Assembly: GCF_000787375.1 (NCBI RefSeq)
Contig: NZ_JRJU01000036.1
Location: 1 to 44,321, forward strand
Direction: 5' to 3'
Length of the DNA stretch: 44,321 bases
DNA from: Halalkalibacter okhensis
GTDB taxonomy: Bacteria > Bacillota > Bacilli > Bacillales > Bacillaceae_D
The notes under the pieces are model-generated. The model was not told the origin of the DNA. It ran no database searches and saw nothing but the letters and a program-made list of their open reading frames with translations. The number at the start of each line of letters is the position of its first letter. The first letter of the stretch is position 1. Positions 8,434 to 19,096 of this stretch are shown here, piece by piece. A program made the translations under genes and the position numbers.

Positions 8434-8775
8434 CTATTTTATTGAATTTGCTACTTTTTTAAGCTCTTTTATGCATTCTTCGATATCAGGATATTTATTT
8501 TTATTAATACCTATAAGATATGTTAAGTCATTAACCTTAAAGTTTATAAAGAGAAAGTCAATACTTTGATCATTAATTATTTCTGCTTTAATCCCATTAT
8601 TTAAATTAAAATACTCACCTTTTGCACTTTTAAGGTTTAGGTCATTTACATGTGCTTCTAAAGCTAACGTTTTATTACTTTTTTCATTCAAATAGTCAAT
8701 TCTTAAAATATCCTGTGATTTATCAATATTTCCACCACTAACTGTTGGTGTAAAAGGTAAGTATTCAGGCATCAT
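8434..8775 (-). CDS. Downstream half of a secreted protein, reached by -1 frameshift or reinitiation
   Basis: This frame has 113 residues, beginning MMPEYLPFTPTVSGGN, with alternating strands and a C-terminal helix (ECIKELKKVANSI). It resembles domains found in Bacillus lipoproteins of the DUF4367 kind, an impression only. It has no signal peptide and no good ribosome site. Its ATG overlaps the TAA of the upstream frame (TAATG). That upstream frame (8775-8930) supplies a signal peptide and stops exactly at the slippery run A_AAA_AAG, so the two frames are best read as one protein of about 165 residues. Confidence 0.65.
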   Translation of the reverse strand: MMPEYLPFTPTVSGGNIDKSQDILRIDYLNEKSNKTLALEAHVNDLNLKSAKGEYFNLNNGIKAEIINDQSIDFLFINFKVNDLTYLIGINKNKYPDIEECIKELKKVANSIK

Positions 8776-8930
8776 TACTTTTTTTCATATTGTTTTTCAA
8801 ACTCTGATACGGCTTTCTCAATTGGTATAACATCCCCTAATGGTTTATTAGGGTTCGGTTCTAGGGGATCACTTGTTTCAGCTTGAACTAAAGATAAGCT
8901 TAAAATAACAGACAATAATACATTAAACAT
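8775..8930 (-). CDS. Upstream half of a secreted protein, ending at a slippery site
   Basis: The frame encodes 51 residues. MFNVLLSVILSLSLVQAET is a signal peptide with a likely cleavage after VQA; an acidic, proline-rich spacer (DPLEPNPNKPLGD) and a helix ending EKQYEKK follow. AAAGGAGTG precedes the ATG at 8930. The codons GAA AAA AAG TAA place the heptamer A AAA AAG directly before the stop. A -1 slip gives GTA ATG ATG CCT, the frame of the next segment. A one-base indel in the A7 run is the plain alternative. Confidence 0.65.
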   Translation of the reverse strand: MFNVLLSVILSLSLVQAETSDPLEPNPNKPLGDVIPIEKAVSEFEKQYEKK

Positions 8931-8989
8931 AATTTATCACTCCTTTACGTTAATTATTTCAAATAGGAGTAATCGTATACATTTAAGTC

Positions 8990-9021
8990 AAAGTAACAAG
9001 CGTTATAATGCTTGTTACTTT
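8990..9021 (+). terminator. Terminator-like hairpin
   Basis: A 12-bp stem AAAGTAACAAGC/GCTTGTTACTTT (8990-9001 with 9010-9021), T-run on the plus strand only. It lies after the truncated permease gene and may also stop hut transcription. Confidence 0.6.
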
Positions 9022-9074
9022 TTATTTGTGCTCTTCAGCTCTAGAAGGTCGAATTTAGTTTTTTTGAACTAGCC

Positions 9075-9312
9075 TTATAAAAAACCAGTAATACCCGAAT
9101 ATCCAATCATGATGGCAAATGCTCCAAGTAAAATGTAACTAAGAGCCGTATTTGCTTGGCCTCCCATACCTGAAACAAGCATATCAATGCTATCCCCTAA
9201 AGGAAGGCCCGATGCTACACCAGCAGTTAGTGCAGCAAAGAGAATGGCCAATACAACGTTTACTCGAAGGAGACTACGAACAACCATAATGATGACAGAA
9301 ATGACTACAGCA

Positions 9313-9320
<8 letters not shown>
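9075..9320 (-). pseudogene. Truncated YuiF-type permease (N-terminal 81 aa)
   Basis: The frame starts with a TTG at 9320, overlapping the hutG stop by 8 nt, and reads MINAVVISVIIMVVRSLLRV then ALSYILLGAFAIMIGYSG. This matches the start of the YuiF/NhaC-like permease family, whose members run to about 440 residues and include the histidine permease of some hut operons. Here the frame ends after 81 residues, and only 145 nt separate it from the next gene, so most of the carrier has been deleted. The operon thus seems to have lost its own uptake system, and histidine must enter by another carrier. Confidence 0.8.
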
Positions 9321-13218
<3,898 letters not shown>

Positions 13219-13233
13219 GTTTTCTCTCTCCTT

Positions 13234-14751
13234 TTAGGAATGAATTTTCGTTTCTGATGGATCAAAACGGTGCGAACTTGCTTGTAGCCATTTAGAAATT
13301 TCTTCGATATCTTTTGAGAACACGCGATCCTTTGTAATGGATGAGGCTATTTCTCTTCCTTTATGAAAAAATTGACTTGTTGTTTGCGACATCTTGTCGG
13401 TTCCTCTATATTCTGTTGCTTGCATCGCACAAATGGCTTCAATAGAAAGGACACGGCGTGCATTCTGAATCACTTGGTAGGCATGTCTTGAACCGATCGT
13501 TCCCATGCTAACATGATCTTCTTGGTTTGCAGATGAAGGAATCGAATCCACACTCGCTGGATGAGCCAATGTTTTGTTTTCAGAAACAAGCGATGCGGCT
13601 GCATATTGCATAATCATCGCACCAGACTGCAATCCTGGCTCCGGACTTAAAAATGGCGGTAAATCACTTAATTGTGGATTCACTAACCGTTCAATCCGCC
13701 GCTCTGATATATTAGCTAACTCCGCCATCGCTATTGCTAAGAAATCCATAGCAAAGGCAATCGGCTGACCATGAAAATTCCCGCCAGATAATACTTTCTT
13801 CCCATCATCAAAAATAAGTGGATTATCTGTGGCTGCATTCATTTCAATCTCTAACTTTTCCTTTACGTAATTCAATGCTTGCCATGTCGCCCCATGCACT
13901 TGCGGGATACAACGTAACGAATACGCATCTTGCACTCTGACTTCCCCTTGCTTTGTCGTTAACTGACTATCCGCTAAATAGGTGCGAATTCTCCTAGCAA
14001 CATCGATTTGTTCTTTATAGCCACGAGCTAGATGGATCTCTTCATCAAAGGCATCAATAATGCCTTGTAACCCTTCCATTGTCATTGAAGCAATAACTTC
14101 TGATTGAAAAGCTAGCTTCTCAGCTTCTAAATAAGCCACTATTCCCATTGCGGTCATCGCTTGCGTTCCATTTATGAGCGCTAACCCTTCTTTTGCTGTT
14201 AAAGAAATTGGAAAGATTCCTTCTTTTGTTAAAGCATCGATTGCATCTACTTTTTCACCTTGATAAAAAACCTCACCCTCTCCAATTAACACGAGTGCTA
14301 AATGGGATAATGGAGCTAAATCTCCACTTGCCCCAAGCGATCCTTGCTGGGGAATCACAGGGTGAATGTGAGCATTTACTAAATCAAGTAATCTTTCTAT
14401 CACAACTGGTCGTACTCCTGAGAATCCTTTCAATAATGCATTAGCTCTAAGAAGAACCATCGCTCTTGACACCACTTCTGGAAAAGGTTCTCCAATTCCA
14501 CAAGCATGCGAGCGAATCAAGTTTAATTGCAAAGCCTCCACATCATCTTTCCCGATATAGACATCGCTAAATTTTCCAAAACCTGTTGTTATCCCGTATA
14601 CCACTTTTCCCTCATCCACTATTTTTTCAACTGCTTTGCGGCTTGCATTGACTTTCTTCATACTTTCATCTGAATACGTAACTTTCTCATTTTCAAAGAG
14701 CACATTACGCACATCAGAAAAAGTTAGTGTTTGACCGTTTAATATAACCAT
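13234..14751 (-). CDS. hutH: Histidine ammonia-lyase
   Basis: This enzyme removes ammonia from histidine to give urocanate, the committing step. The Ala-Ser-Gly triad that cyclises into the MIO electrophile is in [17 protein letters not shown] (A141-S142-G143 from the ATG at 14751). [13 protein letters not shown] and the tyrosine/asparagine active-site segments are present. The ATG at 14751 is preferred to a TTG 18 nt upstream because the latter would lie inside the ribosome site GGAAGGAGAGAGG. Expression depends on HutP antitermination in the leader (14801-14867). Confidence 0.98.
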   Translation of the reverse strand: MVILNGQTLTFSDVRNVLFENEKVTYSDESMKKVNASRKAVEKIVDEGKVVYGITTGFGKFSDVYIGKDDVEALQLNLIRSHACGIGEPFPEVVSRAMVLLRANALLKGFSGVRPVVIERLLDLVNAHIHPVIPQQGSLGASGDLAPLSHLALVLIGEGEVFYQGEKVDAIDALTKEGIFPISLTAKEGLALINGTQAMTAMGIVAYLEAEKLAFQSEVIASMTMEGLQGIIDAFDEEIHLARGYKEQIDVARRIRTYLADSQLTTKQGEVRVQDAYSLRCIPQVHGATWQALNYVKEKLEIEMNAATDNPLIFDDGKKVLSGGNFHGQPIAFAMDFLAIAMAELANISERRIERLVNPQLSDLPPFLSPEPGLQSGAMIMQYAAASLVSENKTLAHPASVDSIPSSANQEDHVSMGTIGSRHAYQVIQNARRVLSIEAICAMQATEYRGTDKMSQTTSQFFHKGREIASSITKDRVFSKDIEEISKWLQASSHRFDPSETKIHS

Positions 14752-14800
14752 GATCCTCTCTCCTTCCAATCCCTTTAGTTAAGTAAAGGAGCAATAGAAA

Positions 14801-14867
14801 AGGGGACTATATCACTGAAATCAAACATTTGATTTCAAGATATAGCCCCCTATTAACTAAAATACTA
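14801..14867 (-). promoter_or_regulatory. HutP-controlled terminator between hutP and hutH
   Basis: On the minus strand a stable hairpin (outer stem AGGGGGCTATATC/GATATAGTCCCCT, inner GAAATCAAA/TTTGATTTC; 14801-14851) followed by TTTTC can stop transcription before hutH. Directly upstream are three UAG triplets (complements at 14865-14867, 14857-14859 and 14850-14852) spaced by 5 and 4 nt, the last touching the hairpin. In B. subtilis the HutP hexamer binds UAG triplets spaced by about four bases in the presence of histidine and Mg2+, and disrupts the terminator. The same control is inferred here. Confidence 0.87.
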
Positions 14868-14874
14868 TGGGCAA

Positions 14875-15318
14875 TTATATGTGATTAATTCCTAAACCAA
14901 TCGTTTCATGCTCTGACCCTTTAACAGGTGCACCTATTGTGCCATACAAGGAAACGGCAATCCAATCTCCTTCTAACTCACTGTCATACGGGTTTCCACG
15001 CAATATGGCAAACGATAAGCCAACTGTTCGTAAAACAGACCCTAACTGAACTTGACCTCTCGTTACTCCATGTAGCGCTTCGATAATGGCATGATACAGT
15101 GCGTGTGATTCACGATAAACATTCGACTGGATAATCCCATTTTTCTTCGCCGCAGTCTCTATTGCTGCCACTACTTTATGCGCCTCCATTGAACCAACTT
15201 TTCCGGTACATCCTTTCCAATTCGACTGTTCCAGTTTCTTTAACTGACCAACTGAATCCTCAGAAAGCAATAGAAGGATCGCGTGTCGTCCAATCCGATT
15301 ATCATTACTTAACGCCAT
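14875..15318 (-). CDS. hutP: HutP antitermination protein
   Basis: The 147-residue RNA-binding regulator matches HutP through [43 protein letters not shown] and [22 protein letters not shown] with its C-terminal GINHI. The histidine/metal-binding residues of the family are in the conserved ESHALYH and HET segments. The ATG at 15318 follows AAAGAG by about 9 nt. It is the first gene of the operon. It acts on the leader that begins 8 nt after its own stop. Confidence 0.96.
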   Translation of the reverse strand: MALSNDNRIGRHAILLLLSEDSVGQLKKLEQSNWKGCTGKVGSMEAHKVVAAIETAAKKNGIIQSNVYRESHALYHAIIEALHGVTRGQVQLGSVLRTVGLSFAILRGNPYDSELEGDWIAVSLYGTIGAPVKGSEHETIGLGINHI

Positions 15319-15370
15319 CAACAACAACTCTTTCGCTTTTCTATCAAACTAATATCTAATAACTACCCTT

Positions 15371-15399
15371 AGTGTAAGCGCTTAAAAATCATGTGTCAA
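15371..15399 (-). promoter_or_regulatory. hut promoter with overlapping cre box
   Basis: On the minus strand TTGACA (15394-15399), a 17-nt spacer and TACACT (15371-15376) form a sigma-A promoter 50 nt before hutP. TTTAAGCGCTTACA (15373-15386) fits the CcpA cre consensus with one mismatch and covers the -10 box and spacer. Glucose repression of the operon is therefore expected. Confidence 0.85.
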
Positions 15400-15564
15400 T
15401 GAAAAATTCCAAATTCATACGGTAAATGAAATATTCACCTAGAACCTTTAGGCACTTCCTCGGGAAGGAGTATGTAATTACTTCCCCCTTCCCAATGTAT
15501 AGTATGATTGGTGCCTTTAGTATGTGAAGCTCTAAAGATGAAACCATTAAAACATTAGAACAAA
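15400..15564. other. Intergenic region between hutP and the AEC carrier gene
   Basis: This stretch holds an imperfect inverted repeat (GGGAAGGAGT near 15459 with ACT then CCTTCCC near 15478-15496) and a wider GGCAC/GTGCC pair. It may be a terminator or leader for one of the flanking genes. No gene or known riboswitch is seen. Confidence 0.35.
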
Positions 15565-16491
15565 CTAAGAAAATAAAATCTCTGCTAAATAGACTGTACC
15601 TGTTACCGTCACCATGCTAAACACGGTTGATACCAAAACCGTTTGCGCTGCATATTCAGGATGATTCCCGTATTCCAATGCAAATATCGAGCTATTTCTT
15701 GACGTAGGAAAGGCACTCGCAATGAACAACGCCTGTGCAATCGTTCCATCGAGGTTTAAAAGTAGGATCACGATAAGACCAAGACAAGGAGAGAGAATCA
15801 ACCGCCCTATTAAACTAAGGATTAACGGCTTTGAAAAACGATAGATCTTGATAAACGCACTTTGAGCTCCTAGGGTCACAAGCGCGATCGCCATAAACGC
15901 ACTGGCTGTATTTTCGATAGGAGTCCAGAGATAATGTGGAATCGGAACCGAAAGAACTTTCAGAACAATAGCAAACACCAGTGCATATATAACAGGATTT
16001 TTCAAGAACAATCGCAGCGCTTGGAAGCCTTTTTTCTCCACAGAAACCGAATTAAACAATCCATATGTAAATGTAAGTAGATTTTGAAAAATAAGAACAA
16101 CAATTTGAACGGTTACTCCGATCGGATGATGCAAAAAGACGAGCTGACTGACAGGCAAGCCAAAGTTGCCATTATTACTGAGGACAACACTATTCTTAAA
16201 CGTCGCTGACAAACGAGTGTCAAATCTCGCAAACTTTGCAACTAGCGCACTAATCACAATTAAGCTCATATTTTGTAAAACAAGAAACCCAATAATCAGC
16301 GATAATGTATCACCTGCCATTTGACTCTGATACACATTAACAAAACATACAGCCGGTATTAATAGAAACGTATTTAGCCTTGAAAGTGTGCTCATATCAA
16401 ACTTAAAGGTTCGATGAAGAAAAGCTCCGATTGCGATCAAAGAAAAAATAGGAATCATCACATTCACTACGATTAGAAAAAACACATCCAC
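15565..16491 (-). CDS. AEC-family (auxin efflux carrier-like) transporter
   Basis: The product has about ten membrane helices and the AEC/PF03547 features: conserved NNGNFGLPV (about residue 108 from the chosen start) in the first half and FPTSRNSSIFALEYG in the second. Bacterial members carry organic acids such as malate. I chose the GTG at 16491, giving 308 residues, because AAGGGGG lies about 7 nt upstream; the ATG at 16497 would be too close. The LysR gene 165 nt upstream in the same direction is a probable regulator. Confidence 0.83.
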   Translation of the reverse strand: MDVFFLIVVNVMIPIFSLIAIGAFLHRTFKFDMSTLSRLNTFLLIPAVCFVNVYQSQMAGDTLSLIIGFLVLQNMSLIVISALVAKFARFDTRLSATFKNSVVLSNNGNFGLPVSQLVFLHHPIGVTVQIVVLIFQNLLTFTYGLFNSVSVEKKGFQALRLFLKNPVIYALVFAIVLKVLSVPIPHYLWTPIENTASAFMAIALVTLGAQSAFIKIYRFSKPLILSLIGRLILSPCLGLIVILLLNLDGTIAQALFIASAFPTSRNSSIFALEYGNHPEYAAQTVLVSTVFSMVTVTGTVYLAEILFS

Positions 16492-16655
16492 ACACATTCC
16501 CCCTTCCACCCAAGCATAATAAATAACTAAGCCGCCTGTAAAATTCAATTTGGCTATAAGGTTCTATTCAAAAATTGAATAGAAAAAAAGAGGGCTCATG
16601 CAGGCGCGAATGTGCGGAGTCAATACGGCTTTGTTGAGTAACACTCATACTATAT

Positions 16656-17528
16656 TTAATGAATTTGTGTAAAGTCCAATTTTTCAACGAATCGAACAAA
16701 CTCCCTAACCATCTTTACTTCAGCAGTGTCTTCATGATAGAACATCCATGTTTTTCTTATGAGAGGAGCTCCGTTTTCATCTTTCAATGGTATGCTATGT
16801 ACGTCCTTTTGCTCCTCAATTAATGCGCTAGGAAGAATTCCATAGCCAAGACCATTGATCACCATTTCTTTACACGTAATCCCCTTATCGACTTCCATCC
16901 CAATCAAAGGAGCCTGAGAAAATGTGCGGTTCCACCATTGATCTATGACCGTCTTAAGCAGTGTATCGGTTTCATAATTAATTCTTGGCATCGAAGGCAG
17001 ATCATCAAGTGCAAATGGTTCCTTAGACGCCACACTAATGTTCTCTTCAAATAGAAGGCACCTTGAATCAGACCACTGGTAATCGCCGCGAACAATCCCA
17101 ATATGAACATCCCGATGATAGACCATATTCACAATATCATGACTCCAACCGGTTGTAACTTTGTAGTTCACGTTTGGATACTGTTCCTGAAACCATTTTA
17201 ATAGAGGAGCTAGCTTATACCTTGCAATATAATTCGATACCCCTAATCGCAGAGTACCGCTCACTTCTCTCTCCATATTAAGAACGTTTTCTTTCATCTT
17301 TTGAAGACGTGTTAACATGTCTTCAGCACTTTTTACTAGATATTCCCCTTGAGGAGTAAACTGAATTCCCTTTGCTCCCCGGTTGATGATTGAAACTTGA
17401 AACTCATTCTCGATATGTTGAATTCTTTTTGTTAAGGAAGGTTGTGAGATATAGAGACTTTGAGCCGTCTTTGTAATGTTTTGTTTCTCAAAAAGAACCT
17501 TTAAGATAAGCCAATCACGTTCATCCAT
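16656..17528 (-). CDS. LysR-family transcriptional regulator
   Basis: The 290-residue protein has an N-terminal winged helix-turn-helix (ITKTAQSLYISQPSLTKRIQ, residues about 18-38) and a C-terminal periplasmic-binding-like effector domain. GGAGGAG precedes the ATG. It precedes the AEC carrier gene on the same strand, so it may control it; the effector is unknown. Palindromes just upstream (17540-17567) suggest autoregulation. Confidence 0.9.
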   Translation of the reverse strand: MDERDWLILKVLFEKQNITKTAQSLYISQPSLTKRIQHIENEFQVSIINRGAKGIQFTPQGEYLVKSAEDMLTRLQKMKENVLNMEREVSGTLRLGVSNYIARYKLAPLLKWFQEQYPNVNYKVTTGWSHDIVNMVYHRDVHIGIVRGDYQWSDSRCLLFEENISVASKEPFALDDLPSMPRINYETDTLLKTVIDQWWNRTFSQAPLIGMEVDKGITCKEMVINGLGYGILPSALIEEQKDVHSIPLKDENGAPLIRKTWMFYHEDTAEVKMVREFVRFVEKLDFTQIH

Positions 17529-17539
17529 TTTTTCTCCTC

Positions 17540-17567
17540 CAACAATTGTTGATTGTTATGACATAAC
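17540..17567. promoter_or_regulatory. Candidate LysR operator
   Basis: Two adjacent perfect palindromes, CAACAATTGTTG (17540-17551) and GTTATGACATAAC (17555-17567), lie just upstream of the LysR ribosome site. The second has the short T...A symmetry of LysR-type boxes. Role inferred from position. Confidence 0.5.
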
Positions 17568-17734
17568 GGATTTCGATATCTAACTTAGATTTTAGCCACA
17601 TGCTTCATTTCTCTTACTTATAATCTACTCTATACATTACCATAAAAGTCTAGTCTTTCTATTAGAGACAAATGTCCAACTCACCAAAGCTCTCTCTTCA
17701 CTAGAAAGGCTAGATTTTCCATGAACGAAAAAAC

Positions 17735-17763
17735 TTGAAAAAGTTTATTAATTCATGCATAAT
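17735..17763 (+). promoter_or_regulatory. selC promoter
   Basis: TTGAAA (17735-17740), a 17-nt spacer and CATAAT (17758-17763) make a good sigma-A promoter whose start would fall near 17770, about 50 nt before the tRNA. The -10 box lies inside the left arm of a long palindrome (17757-17797). Confidence 0.6.
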
Positions 17764-17797
17764 GGAGATCGTGTGAGATTCACGATCTCCATTATGC
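17757..17797. repeat. Perfect 17-bp inverted repeat upstream of selC
   Basis: GCATAATGGAGATCGTG (17757-17773) and its exact complement (17781-17797) flank a 7-nt loop. No T-run follows on either strand, so it is not a normal terminator. It overlaps the predicted -10 box and start of selC, as an operator would. Confidence 0.7.
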
Positions 17798-17821
17798 AAA
17801 TAGGTTAAATTAATACTTCAT

Positions 17822-17918
17822 GGGGCTGGCTGTGACACTGGTGTTCGCCACGGTCTTCAAAACCGCTTGGGAGGCGCGTGCCGTCTCCGCTAGGTTCGAT
17901 TCCTAGACAGTCCCGCCA
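17822..17918 (+). tRNA. selC: tRNA-Sec (selenocysteine, anticodon TCA)
   Basis: This 97-nt tRNA has the traits of bacterial tRNA-Sec: a long acceptor stem (GGGGCTGGC with GACAGTCCC, G-U pairs included), anticodon TCA at 17857-17859 in the loop CTTCAAA, a long variable arm (GGAGGC...GTCTCC), a T arm CTAGG-TTCGATT-CCTAG and an encoded CCA. It reads UGA as selenocysteine with SelA, SelB and SelD, none of which is in the window. No selenoprotein gene is evident nearby either. Selenocysteine use is patchy in Bacillaceae, so this gene is notable. Confidence 0.93.
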
Positions 17919-18023
17919 AACCTTATATAATCAAGGGTTTAATTGCTTTTAATTAATCGCAACGAAAATTATCTAAATACTCGGAATTTTACAAAATATA
18001 ATGGGACGGTCTATTTCACTTTG

Positions 18024-18188
18024 TTAGATCACTGATTTTGGGGTCATTTCGTCTTTATCCATATAAGCAGACTTAGCAATCGACACCTCACTTGTATTGA
18101 AGCCTATATTCCCCCCCACTGTAAAGCTCTCAATTCTTCGAAACGTGTTACTGTATGTCCTCCCATAAAAAAGTATGGGATGGTACAT
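18024..18188 (-). pseudogene. Possible gene fragment (54 codons)
   Basis: A minus-strand frame from an ATG at 18188 reads like real protein (ESFTVGGNIGFNTSEVSIAK, then SAYMDKDEMTPKSVI) but has no clear ribosome site, is short and fits no family I know. It may be the tail of a lost gene between selC and the FAH-family remnant. Confidence 0.25.
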
Positions 18189-18278
18189 TGTGATAACAAA
18201 AAATAAGCATCATATACAAATACAACAAACATGTATATAACGCTTTAGTAAGACTAATCATTATTTTTCGTAAAGTTT

Positions 18279-18696
18279 TTAATATACATAGTTACAAAGT
18301 TTACCTATCTGTTCTACTTCAACCACTACAATATCCCCCGACTTCTTAATCATTTGGCGGTAGAACGATGTTGGTCTGATCGGGAATCACGGAAGACGTC
18401 GGTTTCAAAAACAAAAATGGTTCTTTAAGATTTGCTTTCCCACCAGTTTCTTTTGCATGATCAGCATATGTCCATCCAAAATTAATGATTTTCGAGAGTA
18501 CTACCGGCTCCAAAATCTTCACATCATTATATTTAACCCTTTCTCCATCAAATTTTAAATCATTGATTACTACTTCAGTAAAAGTACTAGATAATTGTAC
18601 TATCTCGTCATCTTCAACAATTCCATAATATACATTTCCGTCACATCTTTGATAACGAACTATCATCTTTGTTTTTTGTAGTACCTTCATTGCCAC
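18279..18696 (-). pseudogene. FAH-family hydrolase/isomerase with internal deletion
   Basis: The first 116 codons match the start of fumarylacetoacetate hydrolase-family proteins: YYGIVEDDEIVQL, then KIINFGWTYADHAKETGG and EPFLFLKPTSSVI. The frame ends at LPPND. Directly after, in another frame, comes KSGDIVVVEVEQIGKLCNYV, the typical last strand of the same family, ending at a TAA at 18279. The middle, about 150 residues with the catalytic metal-binding acids, is missing. This is one gene that lost its core by deletion and is now inactive. Confidence 0.85.
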
Positions 18697-18788
18697 ACCA
18701 ACCTCTCATTATTTTCCTTTGTAACTTATACCTAATCGCTAATTAACGGATATTAACCCAAACTTCTCCAGTTAAATTCGTACTGTAT

Positions 18789-18819
18789 AAAAGCACGAAG
18801 AGATGTTCTTCGTGCTTTT
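18789..18819. terminator. Bidirectional terminator
   Basis: A 13-bp stem AAAAGCACGAAGA/TCTTCGTGCTTTT (18789-18801 with 18807-18819), loop GATGT, T-rich on both strands. The rest of the stretch 18820-19096 shows no convincing gene. Confidence 0.85.
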
Positions 18820-19096
18820 ATTATCAATAAAGGATATATATTGTATCTCTGTTACTCTCCAACTTCTTTGAATATAATTAGACGATTGGAGAACGTCAAC
18901 GATTTTGAAGTGCAAGAGCCTAATCCTCCCTATCCGAAAAAGTATGCTTTTTTCTCCACAAACATGCAAATTGGAATATCATCTTCTAATGAACAGTATC
19001 GTTGTACTACGTAGCAAATTATTTTGTTTTGTTATTCTTCTTACACATAAGCTCACGTTTCGTGATACCTATTCGAAAATGACACATTGTCAAATA

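Noticed and set aside
16577-16599. Terminator at the TTCTATTCAA/TTGAATAGAA hairpin before the AEC gene
   Set aside because: The adjoining run is A on the plus strand and would lie upstream of the stem on the transcribed strand, so it does not have terminator form.
18840-19085. Coding fragment on the plus strand (ENVNDFEVQEPNPPYPKKYA)
   Set aside because: Open for about 55 codons but without start, ribosome site or recognisable family; cannot be supported.
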